Assembly (NCBI RefSeq): GCF_000282595.1
Contig: NZ_AKIZ01000016.1
Location: 620,001-684,000 of the forward strand
Length of the DNA stretch: 64,000 bases
Direction: 5' to 3'
Source of the DNA: Phyllobacterium sp. YR531
GTDB lineage: Bacteria; Pseudomonadota; Alphaproteobacteria; Rhizobiales; Rhizobiaceae
Part shown: positions 15,011-23,881 of the stretch, piece by piece
Layout of the letters: each line of letters begins with the position of its first letter
Numbering within the stretch: the stretch's first letter is position 1
Notes under the pieces: generated by a model
The model's input: the letters and a program-made list of their open reading frames with translations, nothing else
Told to the model about the DNA's origin: nothing
The model's database searches: none
Program-made: the position numbers and the translations under genes

Positions 15011-16498
15011 TCAAGAAGCTCCATACCTGCGTCGCAGATGCGTGATAAAGTGACTGGCTTCCAGCTTTTCGCCTGTGGCGCGCTCAAGCAATTCAGGCGT
15101 TGACCACCGTGAAGCCTCCGACCAGATATGATCACGGCGCCAATCATTGATCTTCGTAAAATTGCCTGCAGAAAGATCGCTATCAGCCTCAGGATAGTCT
15201 CTCGTCAGCGCCGCCCATTGCTGGGCTGCCATCATTGCGCCGAGTGTATAGGACGGGAAATAGCCAAAAGCGCCTGCTGGCCAGTGAACATCCTGCATCG
15301 GCCCATCGCCCGGAATGTCAATCGTCGAAAGCCCAAGATATTCACGCATTTTCGCATCCCACGCCTCCGGAATATCAGCGGTCTCCAGTTTGCCCGTAAT
15401 GATGTCTTCTTCGAGTTCGTAACGCAGAATGACGTGCAACGGATATGTTACTTCATCTGCATCAACGCGGATCAGACCGCGGCCGACATGATGTACATGC
15501 GGCAGAATATCATCCAGTGACCATGTCTCATCGAGGTGCTTGGCAACAACAGGCAATGCCCATTGCCAGAATGCGGGATTGCGGCCCAGTTGCTTTTCGA
15601 CAAAAAGACTTTGGCTTTCGTGCATGGCCATTCCGCGCGCTTTACCGAGTGGCCAATGTGACCACGCCTTCGGCAGATTTTGCTCATAAAGCGCGTGCCC
15701 CGTTTCGTGTAATACCCCCATGAGCGCCGAGAGAAATTCGGTCGTGTTGTAACGTGTGGTGATACGCACGTCACTTGGTACTCCCCCACAAAATGGGTGA
15801 TGCGAAACGGACAAGCTTCCATGCGACAAGTCAAAGCCAGTCGCGGCCATCATTGCCAACCCAAGTTCACGCTGTTTTTCGATCGGATAGATGCCGGACA
15901 AGGCTTTCAGCGGGCGCTTGGCTGTCCTCTCCTCCTGTACTGCCAAGGCCTCTGGAACGAACCCCTTGAGAAAATTTTTCAACTCGGAAAAAACCGGGCC
16001 AACACTGGCAGTTCTTGTACCCGGATCATGTTGCTCAATCATCGCGTCATAGGGTGAGAGCTTCAGAACATCCGCTCGGAGAGCTGCTTCTTCTCGTGCC
16101 AGTGCAATAACGCCATCCAGCGCTGGCAGGAAACCTGCCCAGTCGTTCTTGGCGCGCAGATCTCTCCATAACTGCTCAGAGCGCATGCGCGCATTGGTCT
16201 GACGCTCAACGAATTCAACAGGCAGGCAAGTCAAATTTGTGTAATGCCGCCTAAATTCACGCACTGCAGCCTGTTGATCCTCTGTGAGACTTTGCGTCTC
16301 TGCATCAGCAATCCAATCAGCGATTTCAGGCGCTGTCGCTTGCCGATGATACATCCCGGCAAGCGCCGACATTGCCTCGGCACGTTTCTCCCCGCCTCCA
16401 ACCGCCATATGGGTTGCCTCGTCGGCTCCAAGGATTGCCAGCGCGTGCTCAAGAGCTTCAAGCTTGCGGCCAAGATCATCAATTTTCTGGAAGGACAT
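15011..16498 (-). CDS. Thermostable carboxypeptidase 1, M32 family
   Basis: A 495-residue protein, the normal length of the M32 family. The zinc site is visible as MGVLHETGHALYEQ (HExxH near residue 270) with a downstream Glu-containing MAMHESQSLFVEKQLGRN. DLSHGSLSVSHHPFCGG and VRITTRYNTTEFLSALMGV are the other family signatures. It is a cytoplasmic metallocarboxypeptidase that trims C-terminal residues, housekeeping in alphaproteobacteria. It is convergent with the glycan cluster and divergent from the galactose dehydrogenase-like gene. Confidence 0.93.
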   Translation of the reverse strand: MSFQKIDDLGRKLEALEHALAILGADEATHMAVGGGEKRAEAMSALAGMYHRQATAPEIADWIADAETQSLTEDQQAAVREFRRHYTNLTCLPVEFVERQTNARMRSEQLWRDLRAKNDWAGFLPALDGVIALAREEAALRADVLKLSPYDAMIEQHDPGTRTASVGPVFSELKNFLKGFVPEALAVQEERTAKRPLKALSGIYPIEKQRELGLAMMAATGFDLSHGSLSVSHHPFCGGVPSDVRITTRYNTTEFLSALMGVLHETGHALYEQNLPKAWSHWPLGKARGMAMHESQSLFVEKQLGRNPAFWQWALPVVAKHLDETWSLDDILPHVHHVGRGLIRVDADEVTYPLHVILRYELEEDIITGKLETADIPEAWDAKMREYLGLSTIDIPGDGPMQDVHWPAGAFGYFPSYTLGAMMAAQQWAALTRDYPEADSDLSAGNFTKINDWRRDHIWSEASRWSTPELLERATGEKLEASHFITHLRRRYGAS

Positions 16499-16708
16499 TC
16501 TGTTTCCTGCGCGACTGATTCAAGACAGGACTGGAGAGGACTCCAATTTTCACCAGAGCGCAAGATTGAACTAATCTGTGCAGCTCTCGAACCAGCCATT
16601 GCTTTATCGCTGCCCCCACTTGCCGCTGCACAAATTCCACATTACCTCTGCTGCAAACAGGTGCATGCTGTCGCCGATGCGATGGTGAAAAACAGAGGAC
16701 GTCGCTAT

Positions 16709-17635
16709 ATGCCCCCAATCAAACTGGCAATCGTCGGCGTTGGCAAGATTGCTCGCGACCAGCACCTGCCTTCAATCGAAGGCAATCAGGATTTCAAGCT
16801 TGTGGCAGCGGCAAGCCGGAATGGCACGGTGGACGGCATTCCCAATTTCACGACGATGAAGGCCATGTTTGAGGCCATTCCCGACATTGATGCGGTGTCG
16901 CTTTGTATGCCACCGCAATTTCGCTACGACGCTGCCTATGAAGCCCTCATCGCGGGCAAACACGTCTTTTTGGAAAAACCTCCGGGTGCCACACTGAGCG
17001 AGGTGGCAAGCCTTGCCCAATTGGCGACCGAAAGAGGCGTTTCGCTTTTTGCCAGTTGGCATTCCCGTTATGCCGCAGCTGTTGAAGCCGCCAAATCTTT
17101 TCTCGCATCTGCCACCTTGAAGAGTGTCCACATTGTTTGGAAAGAGGACGTGCGTCATTGGCACCCCAATCAGAATTGGATCTGGCAGGCGGGTGGCCTC
17201 GGCGTGTTTGATCCAGGCATCAATGCGTTGTCGATACTAACTCATATCATGCCAACGCCCGTATTCATCAGAAGCGCTGCGCTCGAGTTTCCGGAAAATC
17301 GGCAGGCGCCGATTGCAGCGGATCTTAAAATGACCAGCGCGACCGGAACTCCAGTTCATGCGGAATTCGACTGGCGTCAGACGGGCAAACAGACATGGGA
17401 TATTGTTGCAGAAACAACCGGTGGACAGATGGTATTGGTAGATGGCGGTTCCAAGCTTCTGATTGCAGGGAAACCTGTGCCAGTGCCGAAAGAGTCGGAG
17501 TACGCAGCGCTCTATAGCCGGTTTGCCAGTCTCGTGCACGAAAAGCGGTCAGACGTCGATATAGCACCACTACGGCATGTTGCAGATGCATTCATGCTTG
17601 GTCAGCGGATCGTTGTCGAAGCCTTTAACGATTGA
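16709..17635 (+). CDS. D-galactose 1-dehydrogenase-like oxidoreductase (Gfo/Idh/MocA)
   Basis: 308 residues from the ATG at 16709, which has AGAGGA nine bases upstream. The long in-frame extension to 16244 runs antisense through the carboxypeptidase gene and is rejected. LAIVGVGKIARDQHLPSIEG is the NAD(P)-binding start, GKHVFLEKPPGATLSEVASL is the EKP motif, and WKEDVRHWHPNQNWIWQAGG and GLGVFDPGINALSIL are typical of the galactose/arabinose 1-dehydrogenase branch. It would oxidise an aldose to its lactone. It stands alone between convergent and divergent neighbours. Confidence 0.82.
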   Translation: MPPIKLAIVGVGKIARDQHLPSIEGNQDFKLVAAASRNGTVDGIPNFTTMKAMFEAIPDIDAVSLCMPPQFRYDAAYEALIAGKHVFLEKPPGATLSEVASLAQLATERGVSLFASWHSRYAAAVEAAKSFLASATLKSVHIVWKEDVRHWHPNQNWIWQAGGLGVFDPGINALSILTHIMPTPVFIRSAALEFPENRQAPIAADLKMTSATGTPVHAEFDWRQTGKQTWDIVAETTGGQMVLVDGGSKLLIAGKPVPVPKESEYAALYSRFASLVHEKRSDVDIAPLRHVADAFMLGQRIVVEAFND

Positions 17636-17712
17636 AATTTTAGTTGTAACGCGGCGGGCGTCATTTTGGTGTATAAGCCGCGCCATATTCACTGAATGCA
17701 TGAAGGTCCTTT

Positions 17713-18066
17713 ATGGAACCCACCGAACAAGAACCGATCGACGAAGATGCAAACTGGGAAGCATTGACAAACTTCGTTGAAGAATCGGGCATCAATATCG
17801 ATCGCGGACAGCGTTGCCGTTTTGATGCATTGGTCTCATTCCGCAGCGACAGGAATGTTGATGAACAAACGCGTGTCCACATCAGCTTTCGCGACGATGA
17901 TGTCTCGGCAATTCGTTTCGGTGAAGCAGGTCAGCTTAATCCGGTCTTTGTTCATACGGAATTCCGTATGACTTCCTCGATAATCAAATTTGAGAATAGC
18001 GAACTCAAGATCATGGGAACATCCCCCAAGGTTGGACGCTATAAAGTGCGCATACTGCCAAACTAG
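17713..18066 (+). CDS. Conserved hypothetical protein (117 aa)
   Basis: An acidic, cytoplasmic-looking protein (MEPTEQEPIDEDANWEALTN) with a beta-rich middle and end (DALVSFRSDRNVDEQTRVHI, SIIKFENSELKIMGTSPKVG). No signal peptide, membrane segment or recognised motif. It lies 77 bases after the galactose dehydrogenase-like gene and 29 bases before a glycosyltransferase gene on the same strand, so it may be cotranscribed with the latter. No function proposed. Confidence 0.65.
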   Translation: MEPTEQEPIDEDANWEALTNFVEESGINIDRGQRCRFDALVSFRSDRNVDEQTRVHISFRDDDVSAIRFGEAGQLNPVFVHTEFRMTSSIIKFENSELKIMGTSPKVGRYKVRILPN

Positions 18067-18095
18067 TCAGTGATTAATCCGGAGACAGAAAGCGC

Positions 18096-19142
18096 ATGAG
18101 CCCCACGAAATATCCTGTCAAGGATACCGCCGTCTGGCAAAAGCTTAAACAGGTATCCCTGTTTCGGGCGCTCAAAACCCATTTCCGTCACATGACTACA
18201 ACCTTGATGAATCTTGGTGAACGACCGGATTCGAAACTTCGGCAATATTCTGGTGTCTTTACACCTCTGGCCCAAAATGATCTTCCGCTGATCTGCATCG
18301 TCAGGAACGCCAATAACTACATCAGAGCCTTTCTCAGGCATTATCGCGACCTCGGCGTCACACGATTCATAATCGTTGACGACCGGTCCGATGATGGCAC
18401 ATTGGAAGTACTTGCAGCCGCAAAGGACGTCGATCTTTATGTATCTGACAAGACATATCTCACCACCGCTCTTGGTGCCCATTGGCGTGATGCGTTGCTT
18501 GGGATGTACGGCCATGACCATTGGTACGTATCGGTTGATGCTGATGAGTTTCTGGTCTTTCCAGGATCGGAGACACGCAGCATAAATGACTTTATCGGCG
18601 ACCTGGAATCCAAGGGTTACAATCGATGCCTCGCGATGATGCTCGACACCTATCCTCCAGGCGCGCTGGATGCTGTTCAGTTTCACGATGACGGCAAGAA
18701 TTCTCCTTTTTCAGTCTCGTCGCATTTTGACGGTGACAGCTATACGATCAAACATGAGCGTTATGGAACGGCGGTTCGCGGCGGGCCACGAAAGCGACTG
18801 TTCGACCGCGATATGCGCCAAGTGAAGTTCCCGCTGTTCAATGCTGATAAGGCGACGGACTACCGCCGTGGAAGCATTCACGGGCTCGGCCCTGTCATCC
18901 GTAATTTTGTGCCAGTGACGTCTGTTTTGCTGCACTACCGCTTCTCCGCGCACTCGGTAGATGAGTTTCGCAAAACCATTGAAGACTACGGCGAAACCGA
19001 GCATGGTGGCGCGCACTACAGTGCTATACTGAATTCATCCGAGTTTTCGGGCAGCTTTTCTCTCGCCTATCACGGCTCCGCCCAGTACAAGGACAGTCAG
19101 GATTTGATTGATCGCGGATTCATGATGGATCTGCGCAGTTAG
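18096..19142 (+). CDS. Glycosyltransferase family 2 protein (Glyco_tranf_2_4)
   Basis: A 348-residue protein. PLICIVRNANNYIRAFLRHY, VTRFIIVDDRSDDGTLEVL and HWYVSVDADEFLVFPGSETR show the GT2 nucleotide-sugar fold with the DxDE-type metal site, as in the Glyco_tranf_2_4 branch. RRGSIHGLGPVIRNFVPVTS and LLHYRFSAHSVDEF follow. It is cytoplasmic or membrane-associated and transfers a sugar to an unknown acceptor. GGAGACAG precedes the ATG. It is three kilobases from the glycan-decoration cluster, so a shared pathway is possible but unproven. Confidence 0.85.
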   Translation: MSPTKYPVKDTAVWQKLKQVSLFRALKTHFRHMTTTLMNLGERPDSKLRQYSGVFTPLAQNDLPLICIVRNANNYIRAFLRHYRDLGVTRFIIVDDRSDDGTLEVLAAAKDVDLYVSDKTYLTTALGAHWRDALLGMYGHDHWYVSVDADEFLVFPGSETRSINDFIGDLESKGYNRCLAMMLDTYPPGALDAVQFHDDGKNSPFSVSSHFDGDSYTIKHERYGTAVRGGPRKRLFDRDMRQVKFPLFNADKATDYRRGSIHGLGPVIRNFVPVTSVLLHYRFSAHSVDEFRKTIEDYGETEHGGAHYSAILNSSEFSGSFSLAYHGSAQYKDSQDLIDRGFMMDLRS

Positions 19143-19157
19143 TTTTCGGAGCACACG

Positions 19158-19790
19158 ATGCCATCGCTTGAGATTTTCATAGCTTTTCTTGCAACGACGG
19201 CAATCTTTGCATTCATACCCGGACCGGCAATGCTTTATGCTGCTGCACAAACGATAGCCCGCGGTCGCTGGTCAGGTCTGATGGCCTCGCTTGGCATTCA
19301 CCTTGGCGGATATGTACACGTGATTGCTGCTGCAGCTGGTCTGTCGGTTCTGTTTCACGCTGTGCCAATGCTTTATATGATGGTCAAATTTGCTGGCGCA
19401 GTTTACCTGATCTGGCTTGGAATTTCGCTCTTTCGCGCCAAGACGCAAGGCGAGATGAACTCAGTCGGCCTCGAACAGAAGTCCGGCAAACGTGCATTTT
19501 TTGAAAGCATCACAGTCGAAGTACTGAACCCGAAAACTGCAATTTTCTTTCTGGCATTCCTGCCCCAGTTCATTGATCCAGCTGCCGCCTTCCCTGTCTG
19601 GGTACAATTTGTTCTTCTTGGAACAATAGTGAACATGATGTTTTCGTCCGCTGATCTTTTGTGTGTTTTCCTGGCCGGTGCCGTGCTCAATCGGCTGCAA
19701 CGCTCAAACCGCGCGCAGAAGCTTATGCAACGCGCTGGCGGCGCCATCCTTGTAGGTCTTGGCACCCATCTCGCTTTGCAAAAAGGCTAA
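19158..19790 (+). CDS. LysE family translocator (amino-acid exporter)
   Basis: A 210-residue membrane protein with about six hydrophobic segments. AFIPGPAMLYAAAQTIARGR near residue 20 is the family signature (PGP), and GAVYLIWLGISLFRAK and SITVEVLNPKTAIFFLAFLP are the other conserved blocks of LysE/RhtB exporters. It lies 15 bases after the glycosyltransferase gene. Its last bases overlap the end of a convergent small gene. Substrate cannot be predicted beyond small amino acids or derivatives. Confidence 0.9.
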   Translation: MPSLEIFIAFLATTAIFAFIPGPAMLYAAAQTIARGRWSGLMASLGIHLGGYVHVIAAAAGLSVLFHAVPMLYMMVKFAGAVYLIWLGISLFRAKTQGEMNSVGLEQKSGKRAFFESITVEVLNPKTAIFFLAFLPQFIDPAAAFPVWVQFVLLGTIVNMMFSSADLLCVFLAGAVLNRLQRSNRAQKLMQRAGGAILVGLGTHLALQKG

Positions 19791-20068
19791 AGAAATGTTG
19801 CCCCACTTTGGGTAATAAGACTGCGATTATCGAATGCCAATGGCGGCACGTCATTCAAGCATCTGACAAGAAGTGTGCTCAACCATGGCTCGTCAGCATA
19901 TCCCTGCTTGGATTTAATCGGGCCGGTCAATCTTATTGACGCAATCATGCGAGCTTCTCGCTCGTTGGCGGCACGCACCCAGCAAGTCTCGCATATTCTT
20001 GATGCTTTCCAATGGCTGTGAAGAATGAAATCCTCGGCTGGCTCAAGCCTGAAAAAATGCAAATCCAT
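19787..20068 (-). CDS. Conserved hypothetical small protein (93 aa)
   Basis: Starts MDLHFFRLEPAEDFILHSHW and contains SRICETCWVRAANEREARMI, then ASIRLTGPIKSKQ and PWLSTLLVRCLND. The 'WVRAANEREAR' stretch resembles a small widespread rhizobial family of unknown function. The codon pattern and protein-like composition support a real gene, which overlaps the convergent lysE gene by four bases at the 3' ends. No cofactor or membrane motif is seen. Confidence 0.6.
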   Translation of the reverse strand: MDLHFFRLEPAEDFILHSHWKASRICETCWVRAANEREARMIASIRLTGPIKSKQGYADEPWLSTLLVRCLNDVPPLAFDNRSLITQSGATFL

Positions 20069-20123
20069 TTATGAAACTCCCCATTCGGAAATACCAACGG
20101 GGAAGCAGAACTAAAGTTCTATC

Positions 20124-20167
20124 ACTAAAAATAACGGCGCGGCTCCATTCGTTATGGAACCGCGCCG
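20124..20167 (-). terminator. Rho-independent terminator after the Tim44-like gene
   Basis: CGGCGCGGCTCCA (20135-20147) pairs with TGGAACCGCGCCG (20155-20167) with one mismatch. On the minus strand it is followed by TTATTTTTAG. It lies about 20 bases past the stop of the Tim44-like gene. Confidence 0.88.
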
Positions 20168-20185
20168 CCTTTAATTAAAATTTGA

Positions 20186-21268
20186 TCAGGCGGCATCCTG
20201 AATGGCGGCAAGCTTCCACTCTTTGCCGTCTTCACGTACGAACGTCCAGATTTCGGTCGTCTGACTCGGCTCACCTTCATCACCATTGACCACTCGGCCG
20301 GTCGTCCGGTCAAGCATGGCATCAATGCTTGAATAGCGCAAAGCCGCCGTAGCGTAATCCATATTGCCTTCAGCCCATGCCTCGGCAATATCACTCTGGA
20401 GCAGTTTCACATCGGAAACGCTGTTGCGCAAACCATCGGTAGCGTTCTGGCCCAGCTCTTCAGCTAAGTAGGACATGGCTTCCGGCGTCGTAATTTTGCG
20501 CAGGGTGCCGTAGTCTTCCTTACCGTAAGCTGTCTGGACTTCGGTCAGCAATGCTTCAAAGCGGTCCAAGTCGTTTTGCGTCAGACCGATTTCGTCTTCA
20601 GGAACTGTCTTGCCCGGCTGTTGTATAGCGTAGCCTGCAGAAACACCGCTTGCTGCTGCACCAGAACCAAATCCTGCACTTGCAGTGTTCGTCTGCTTTG
20701 ATCCCGAACCGATCGTTGGAACACGCATCGCAGATGACGAAGCAGGCTGATCGTTAAAGGCATTGCGGCCGAAAGCCTGACCGGCAGCCCCTGCTGGAGC
20801 CATCGAAGATGTTTGGCGCGAACGGAAGAAGCGCAAAGCAAGCATGACCACACCGGCGATCAGTGCAATCTGGATCAACATTCCGAATAGCCCTGCCATT
20901 CCGCCAAATCCGGTGCCAAGAAATGCGCCGATAAGACCGCCGACCAGAAGACCGCCGATGAGCGAGCGTCCCATGCCACCGAACAAACCGCCGGACCGCT
21001 GCTGTTGAGCAGCTTGCGTCTGTGCTGCACCCGGCTGCGCTTGTTGGCGTGGCGTCATAGTACGTTCAATAGGTGCCGCATTGGTCGGCGCAGTGCGCGT
21101 TGGCGCAGGAGCCTGGAACGTGCGTGTGCCGCGACTGCCAAATCCGCCGCCGCCTCGGCGCGCATCAGCCTCATAGACTGCGCTGAAGGTTACAGCCAGT
21201 CCGATAACAAGTATCGCGGCAATCCTGCTAAGGGTAGCCCAACTGAGCCTGAATAGTACGAGCGGCAT
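20186..21268 (-). CDS. Tim44 domain-containing membrane protein
   Basis: About 360 residues from the ATG at 21268, which follows GAGGAG by seven bases; an in-frame ATG at 21292 lacks a ribosome site. The N-terminus has a signal or anchor segment (RIAAILVIGLAVTFSAVYEA) and a Gly/Arg-rich stretch (RRGGGGFGSRG). A Pro/Thr/Gln-rich linker, Gly-rich hydrophobic segments near residues 95-155 (IGGLLVGGLIGAFLGTGFGG) and a C-terminal Tim44/NTF2-like domain (LNDLDRFEALL-type, ending WTFVREDGKEWKLAAIQD) follow. Bacterial members are envelope proteins of unclear role, possibly solute or lipid binding. It is a single gene with its own terminator. Confidence 0.88.
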   Translation of the reverse strand: MPLVLFRLSWATLSRIAAILVIGLAVTFSAVYEADARRGGGGFGSRGTRTFQAPAPTRTAPTNAAPIERTMTPRQQAQPGAAQTQAAQQQRSGGLFGGMGRSLIGGLLVGGLIGAFLGTGFGGMAGLFGMLIQIALIAGVVMLALRFFRSRQTSSMAPAGAAGQAFGRNAFNDQPASSSAMRVPTIGSGSKQTNTASAGFGSGAAASGVSAGYAIQQPGKTVPEDEIGLTQNDLDRFEALLTEVQTAYGKEDYGTLRKITTPEAMSYLAEELGQNATDGLRNSVSDVKLLQSDIAEAWAEGNMDYATAALRYSSIDAMLDRTTGRVVNGDEGEPSQTTEIWTFVREDGKEWKLAAIQDAA

Positions 21269-21381
21269 GCAAATCTCCTCAATATGCGTCACGGGACGTT
21301 TCGTGACACATATGGGAAAAGATTGCGGGGATTAAAAGGAAACAGCGTCGAATAATTGCAGCGCGGATTAGTTTTCTTTCT

Positions 21382-22050
21382 TCAAGCCGTTTTCGCTATG
21401 GCGAGTCGCCCATCCTGATCGATTCGCAGCGCTACCTTCTCATAGTTGGGAATGGTCGCGTGGCTCGTCTCAACCGGGTGTTTATGCGTCGCCGTAATCA
21501 CCATGACATCGGCTTTGGCGGCGTCTCCGGCAAGGATACCGGCAGTGGCATCTTCAAAAACAAGGCAATCCGTAGCATCTACCCCAAGCTTTCGCGCTCC
21601 AAGCAGGTAGCAATCAGGATTTGGCTTGCCGATTTTGACATCTTCGGCGGTAACAAGTGTGCGCGGCACGGGAATGCCCGCTGCCGCTAATCGGCGCTTT
21701 GCCAGTTCAAGCGGCGATGAGGTAACGATCGCCCATTTTTCCGGTGGTAGGCTTTCCAGAAACGCCGCAGCTCCCGGGAGAGCCATCACACCTTCGACAT
21801 CCTTTATTTCATCTTCCGTGATTTTAGCTGCTTCCACTTCGGGATCAACGCCCGGCAATCCAAGGCGGCGGATCGTGTCAACTGCCCTGACACCATGCAT
21901 GGTGGGCATGAATGCTGCCACATCGAGCCCTTGGGCTTCGGCCCATTTGCTCCATACGCGCTCTGCCGCCACGGTAGAATTGAGAATGGTACCGTCCATA
22001 TCGAACAGGAAGGCGGCATAATTTTTATCGAAAGCGGAGGCTGCGGACAC
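21382..22050 (-). CDS. HAD-superfamily sugar-phosphatase-like hydrolase
   Basis: A 222-residue protein. FLFDMDGTILNSTVAAERVW carries motif I (DxDGT), WAIVTSSPLELAKRRLAAAG motif II, and KIGKPNPDCYLLGARKLG plus CLVFEDATAGILAG motifs III and IV. The cap domain lies between residues ~25 and 85. The layout matches small sugar or polyol phosphatases (YfbT/GPP type). It is a monocistronic gene on the minus strand between the Tim44-like gene and the Mo-oxidoreductase pair. Confidence 0.9.
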   Translation of the reverse strand: MSAASAFDKNYAAFLFDMDGTILNSTVAAERVWSKWAEAQGLDVAAFMPTMHGVRAVDTIRRLGLPGVDPEVEAAKITEDEIKDVEGVMALPGAAAFLESLPPEKWAIVTSSPLELAKRRLAAAGIPVPRTLVTAEDVKIGKPNPDCYLLGARKLGVDATDCLVFEDATAGILAGDAAKADVMVITATHKHPVETSHATIPNYEKVALRIDQDGRLAIAKTA

Positions 22051-22145
22051 GAAAAATCTCTCTCTTGCTCATTGTCCCGCTTCTTATGTCAGATGAACCT
22101 CATATGGCAAAGACAGGGATGAGCTTTTTCCGCTTATCACTCGGC

Positions 22146-22919
22146 TCAGATACCGGCATACCATTCATATCCCCGATCTTCCCAAAAGCCGCCCTTGCCT
22201 GAACCAATATTCCGGAAGCTGTCAACAAGCTCGATCCGCATCAGATATTTTGCATGCTTGTAGCCCAACTGACGCTCGACCCGCAGTCGCAGCGGTGCAC
22301 CGTGGGCAATCTCCAGATCCTTACCATTCATGCCGTAGGAAAGGATCGTCTGCGGATGCCACGCATCCACTAGATCAATGCTTTCATAGTAAAGACCACT
22401 GCCATCAAGCGATTGCTCATAATCGTCTGCGCAATGAAACACTGCGTAACGCGCGCCGGGTGCAAGGCCAACCTGTTCAAGTACCAGTCCAAGGGGTACG
22501 CCCGTCCATTTACCGATAGCGCTCCAACCTTCCACACAATCATGTCGGGTGATCTGGGTACGCGAGGGCATGGCTTTCAATTCGGCCATGGAAAAGCTCT
22601 TTGGCGTTTTGACCATGCCGCCAACCTCAAGACGCCAGTCAGTGAAATTGGTATCGATCAGACGTTTATAAATATCGGTCTCCGGTAGTTGCGTTCCATT
22701 GGCTTTGAACACTGGAGACAAATCGGCCTCCGTATATTCGCGGGCCAATTGCTGCCCGCCCAGAAGAAGGCGTTGCGCTTTCATTGAAAGCCACTCGCCT
22801 TTTTCCAGAACTGCGTTGACGCTGGGACTCTGAACCAGAGCATCGCAGCCGGTGAGAATTCCAGTAGCAGCAACACCCGAACCAATCAGGAAACGCCGGC
22901 GTGTTAGATCGACACTCAT
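22146..22919 (-). CDS. Molybdopterin-dependent oxidoreductase (sulfite oxidase/MsrP-like)
   Basis: 257 residues from the ATG at 22919, which overlaps the stop of the cytochrome b gene (ATGA); a longer frame upstream lies inside that gene. TRRRFLIGSGVAATGILTGC is a twin-arginine signal and has a lipobox-like LTGC, so it is an exported, possibly lipidated protein. TRHDCVEGWSAIGKWTGVPL contains the Cys that ligates molybdenum, and DAWHPQTILSYGMNGKDLEI and HGAPLRLRVERQLGYKHAKY complete the family signature. With the cytochrome b partner it forms a periplasmic redox pair. Substrate unknown; sulfoxide or sulfite are possibilities. Confidence 0.88.
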   Translation of the reverse strand: MSVDLTRRRFLIGSGVAATGILTGCDALVQSPSVNAVLEKGEWLSMKAQRLLLGGQQLAREYTEADLSPVFKANGTQLPETDIYKRLIDTNFTDWRLEVGGMVKTPKSFSMAELKAMPSRTQITRHDCVEGWSAIGKWTGVPLGLVLEQVGLAPGARYAVFHCADDYEQSLDGSGLYYESIDLVDAWHPQTILSYGMNGKDLEIAHGAPLRLRVERQLGYKHAKYLMRIELVDSFRNIGSGKGGFWEDRGYEWYAGI

Positions 22920-23788
22920 TTGGCGATCTCCTTCTCCGCTTCGGGCTTCAAAACGTAGTATCCGGTTATCATTGAACGCATGTTGTTCCAGACACCTGAG
23001 ATTAAAACCATGACAACATGAACGATCACAAAAACTACGACCAGCGAAGCTGTTATGAAGTGAATTGTCCGGGCCGATTGCCGCCCCCCGAAGACATCGA
23101 GCAGCCAAGGGAAAATGGCATTGAAGCCCGGTGACATCGTTAATCCTGTCAGCACCATCAAGGGGAGCAGGATAAAGCCAACACCTATATAGGCGAGCTT
23201 CTGCAAGGAATTGTAGTTGCGGGCCTTTTCGCCCTTGGGAAAGCGCAACCGTGCATGGTCCGCAATTTCACCCGCAAGGTGCTTCGACGTCAGCTCGGCT
23301 CTCGTGGGTAAAAGATCACGTCGGAAGTGCCGGGAAACCAGCCCGTAAAGCATGTAGACAAATCCATTGATGACAAAAAACCAGGCAAAGAAAAAGTGCC
23401 AGCGCCGCCCCGTGGCCAGATCCTGATAGCTCGGTATTGTCAGCCAGGAAGGAAAAGCCCGCGGCGTGAGTTCGCCATCTACCTTGGATGCGCCCAACAC
23501 GCCGGTGGTGGTGAATTGCAATTGTCCAACCGAGGTAACACCTTTCATGCTGTCTCCATCTGCATAGGCTTCAATGGATAAAAAGGCGGGATCAGGCAAA
23601 GCATCGGCACCATACTGCCCCCAGTAGAGATGCGGGTGAGCATTGAATATTTGCAAACCGCTCATTAGCAGGAAGCTCAGGCACAAAACATTCAACCAAT
23701 GGGTGATGCGCACCGCCCAAGAATGCCGATAGAAAACGGCCTTCTTGGGTTTCTGGCTCAACCCGGTACTATTGGTAACGCTTGTCAT
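22916..23788 (-). CDS. Cytochrome b (b561-type) membrane partner of the Mo-oxidoreductase
   Basis: 290 residues from the ATG at 23788, which follows GGAGG by six bases. RHSWAVRITHWLNVLCLSFL has the first haem-ligating His pair region, GRRWHFFFAWFFVINGFVYM the second transmembrane segment, YIGVGFILLPLMVLTGLTMS the third, and TIHFITASLVVVFVIVHVVM the fourth with further His residues. This is the Ni-Fe hydrogenase/b561-type cytochrome b family. It carries electrons between the quinone pool and the exported molybdopterin subunit, with which its stop overlaps. Confidence 0.9.
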   Translation of the reverse strand: MTSVTNSTGLSQKPKKAVFYRHSWAVRITHWLNVLCLSFLLMSGLQIFNAHPHLYWGQYGADALPDPAFLSIEAYADGDSMKGVTSVGQLQFTTTGVLGASKVDGELTPRAFPSWLTIPSYQDLATGRRWHFFFAWFFVINGFVYMLYGLVSRHFRRDLLPTRAELTSKHLAGEIADHARLRFPKGEKARNYNSLQKLAYIGVGFILLPLMVLTGLTMSPGFNAIFPWLLDVFGGRQSARTIHFITASLVVVFVIVHVVMVLISGVWNNMRSMITGYYVLKPEAEKEIAK

Positions 23789-23824
23789 TTGAGCCTCCAG
23801 AGGCCTGTTATCTGATATTCTTTT

Positions 23825-23844
23825 CTCTCCCCGGATGGGGAGAG
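23825..23844. repeat. Short intergenic palindrome, copy 1 (CTCTCCCC-N4-GGGGAGAG)
   Basis: Perfect eight-base arms around GGAT, in the gap between the MXKDX-repeat gene and the cytochrome b gene. It is related to the palindromes at 38221 and 57713. It may act as a weak terminator or mRNA-stabilising hairpin. Confidence 0.6.
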
Positions 23845-23881
23845 GTATCATCGCGGCGGCAACAAACCAGCACAGCCTATA

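Noticed and set aside
16244-16708. Long 5' extension of the galactose dehydrogenase-like gene
   Set aside because: It runs antisense through the carboxypeptidase gene; the ATG at 16709 has the ribosome site and matches the family start.
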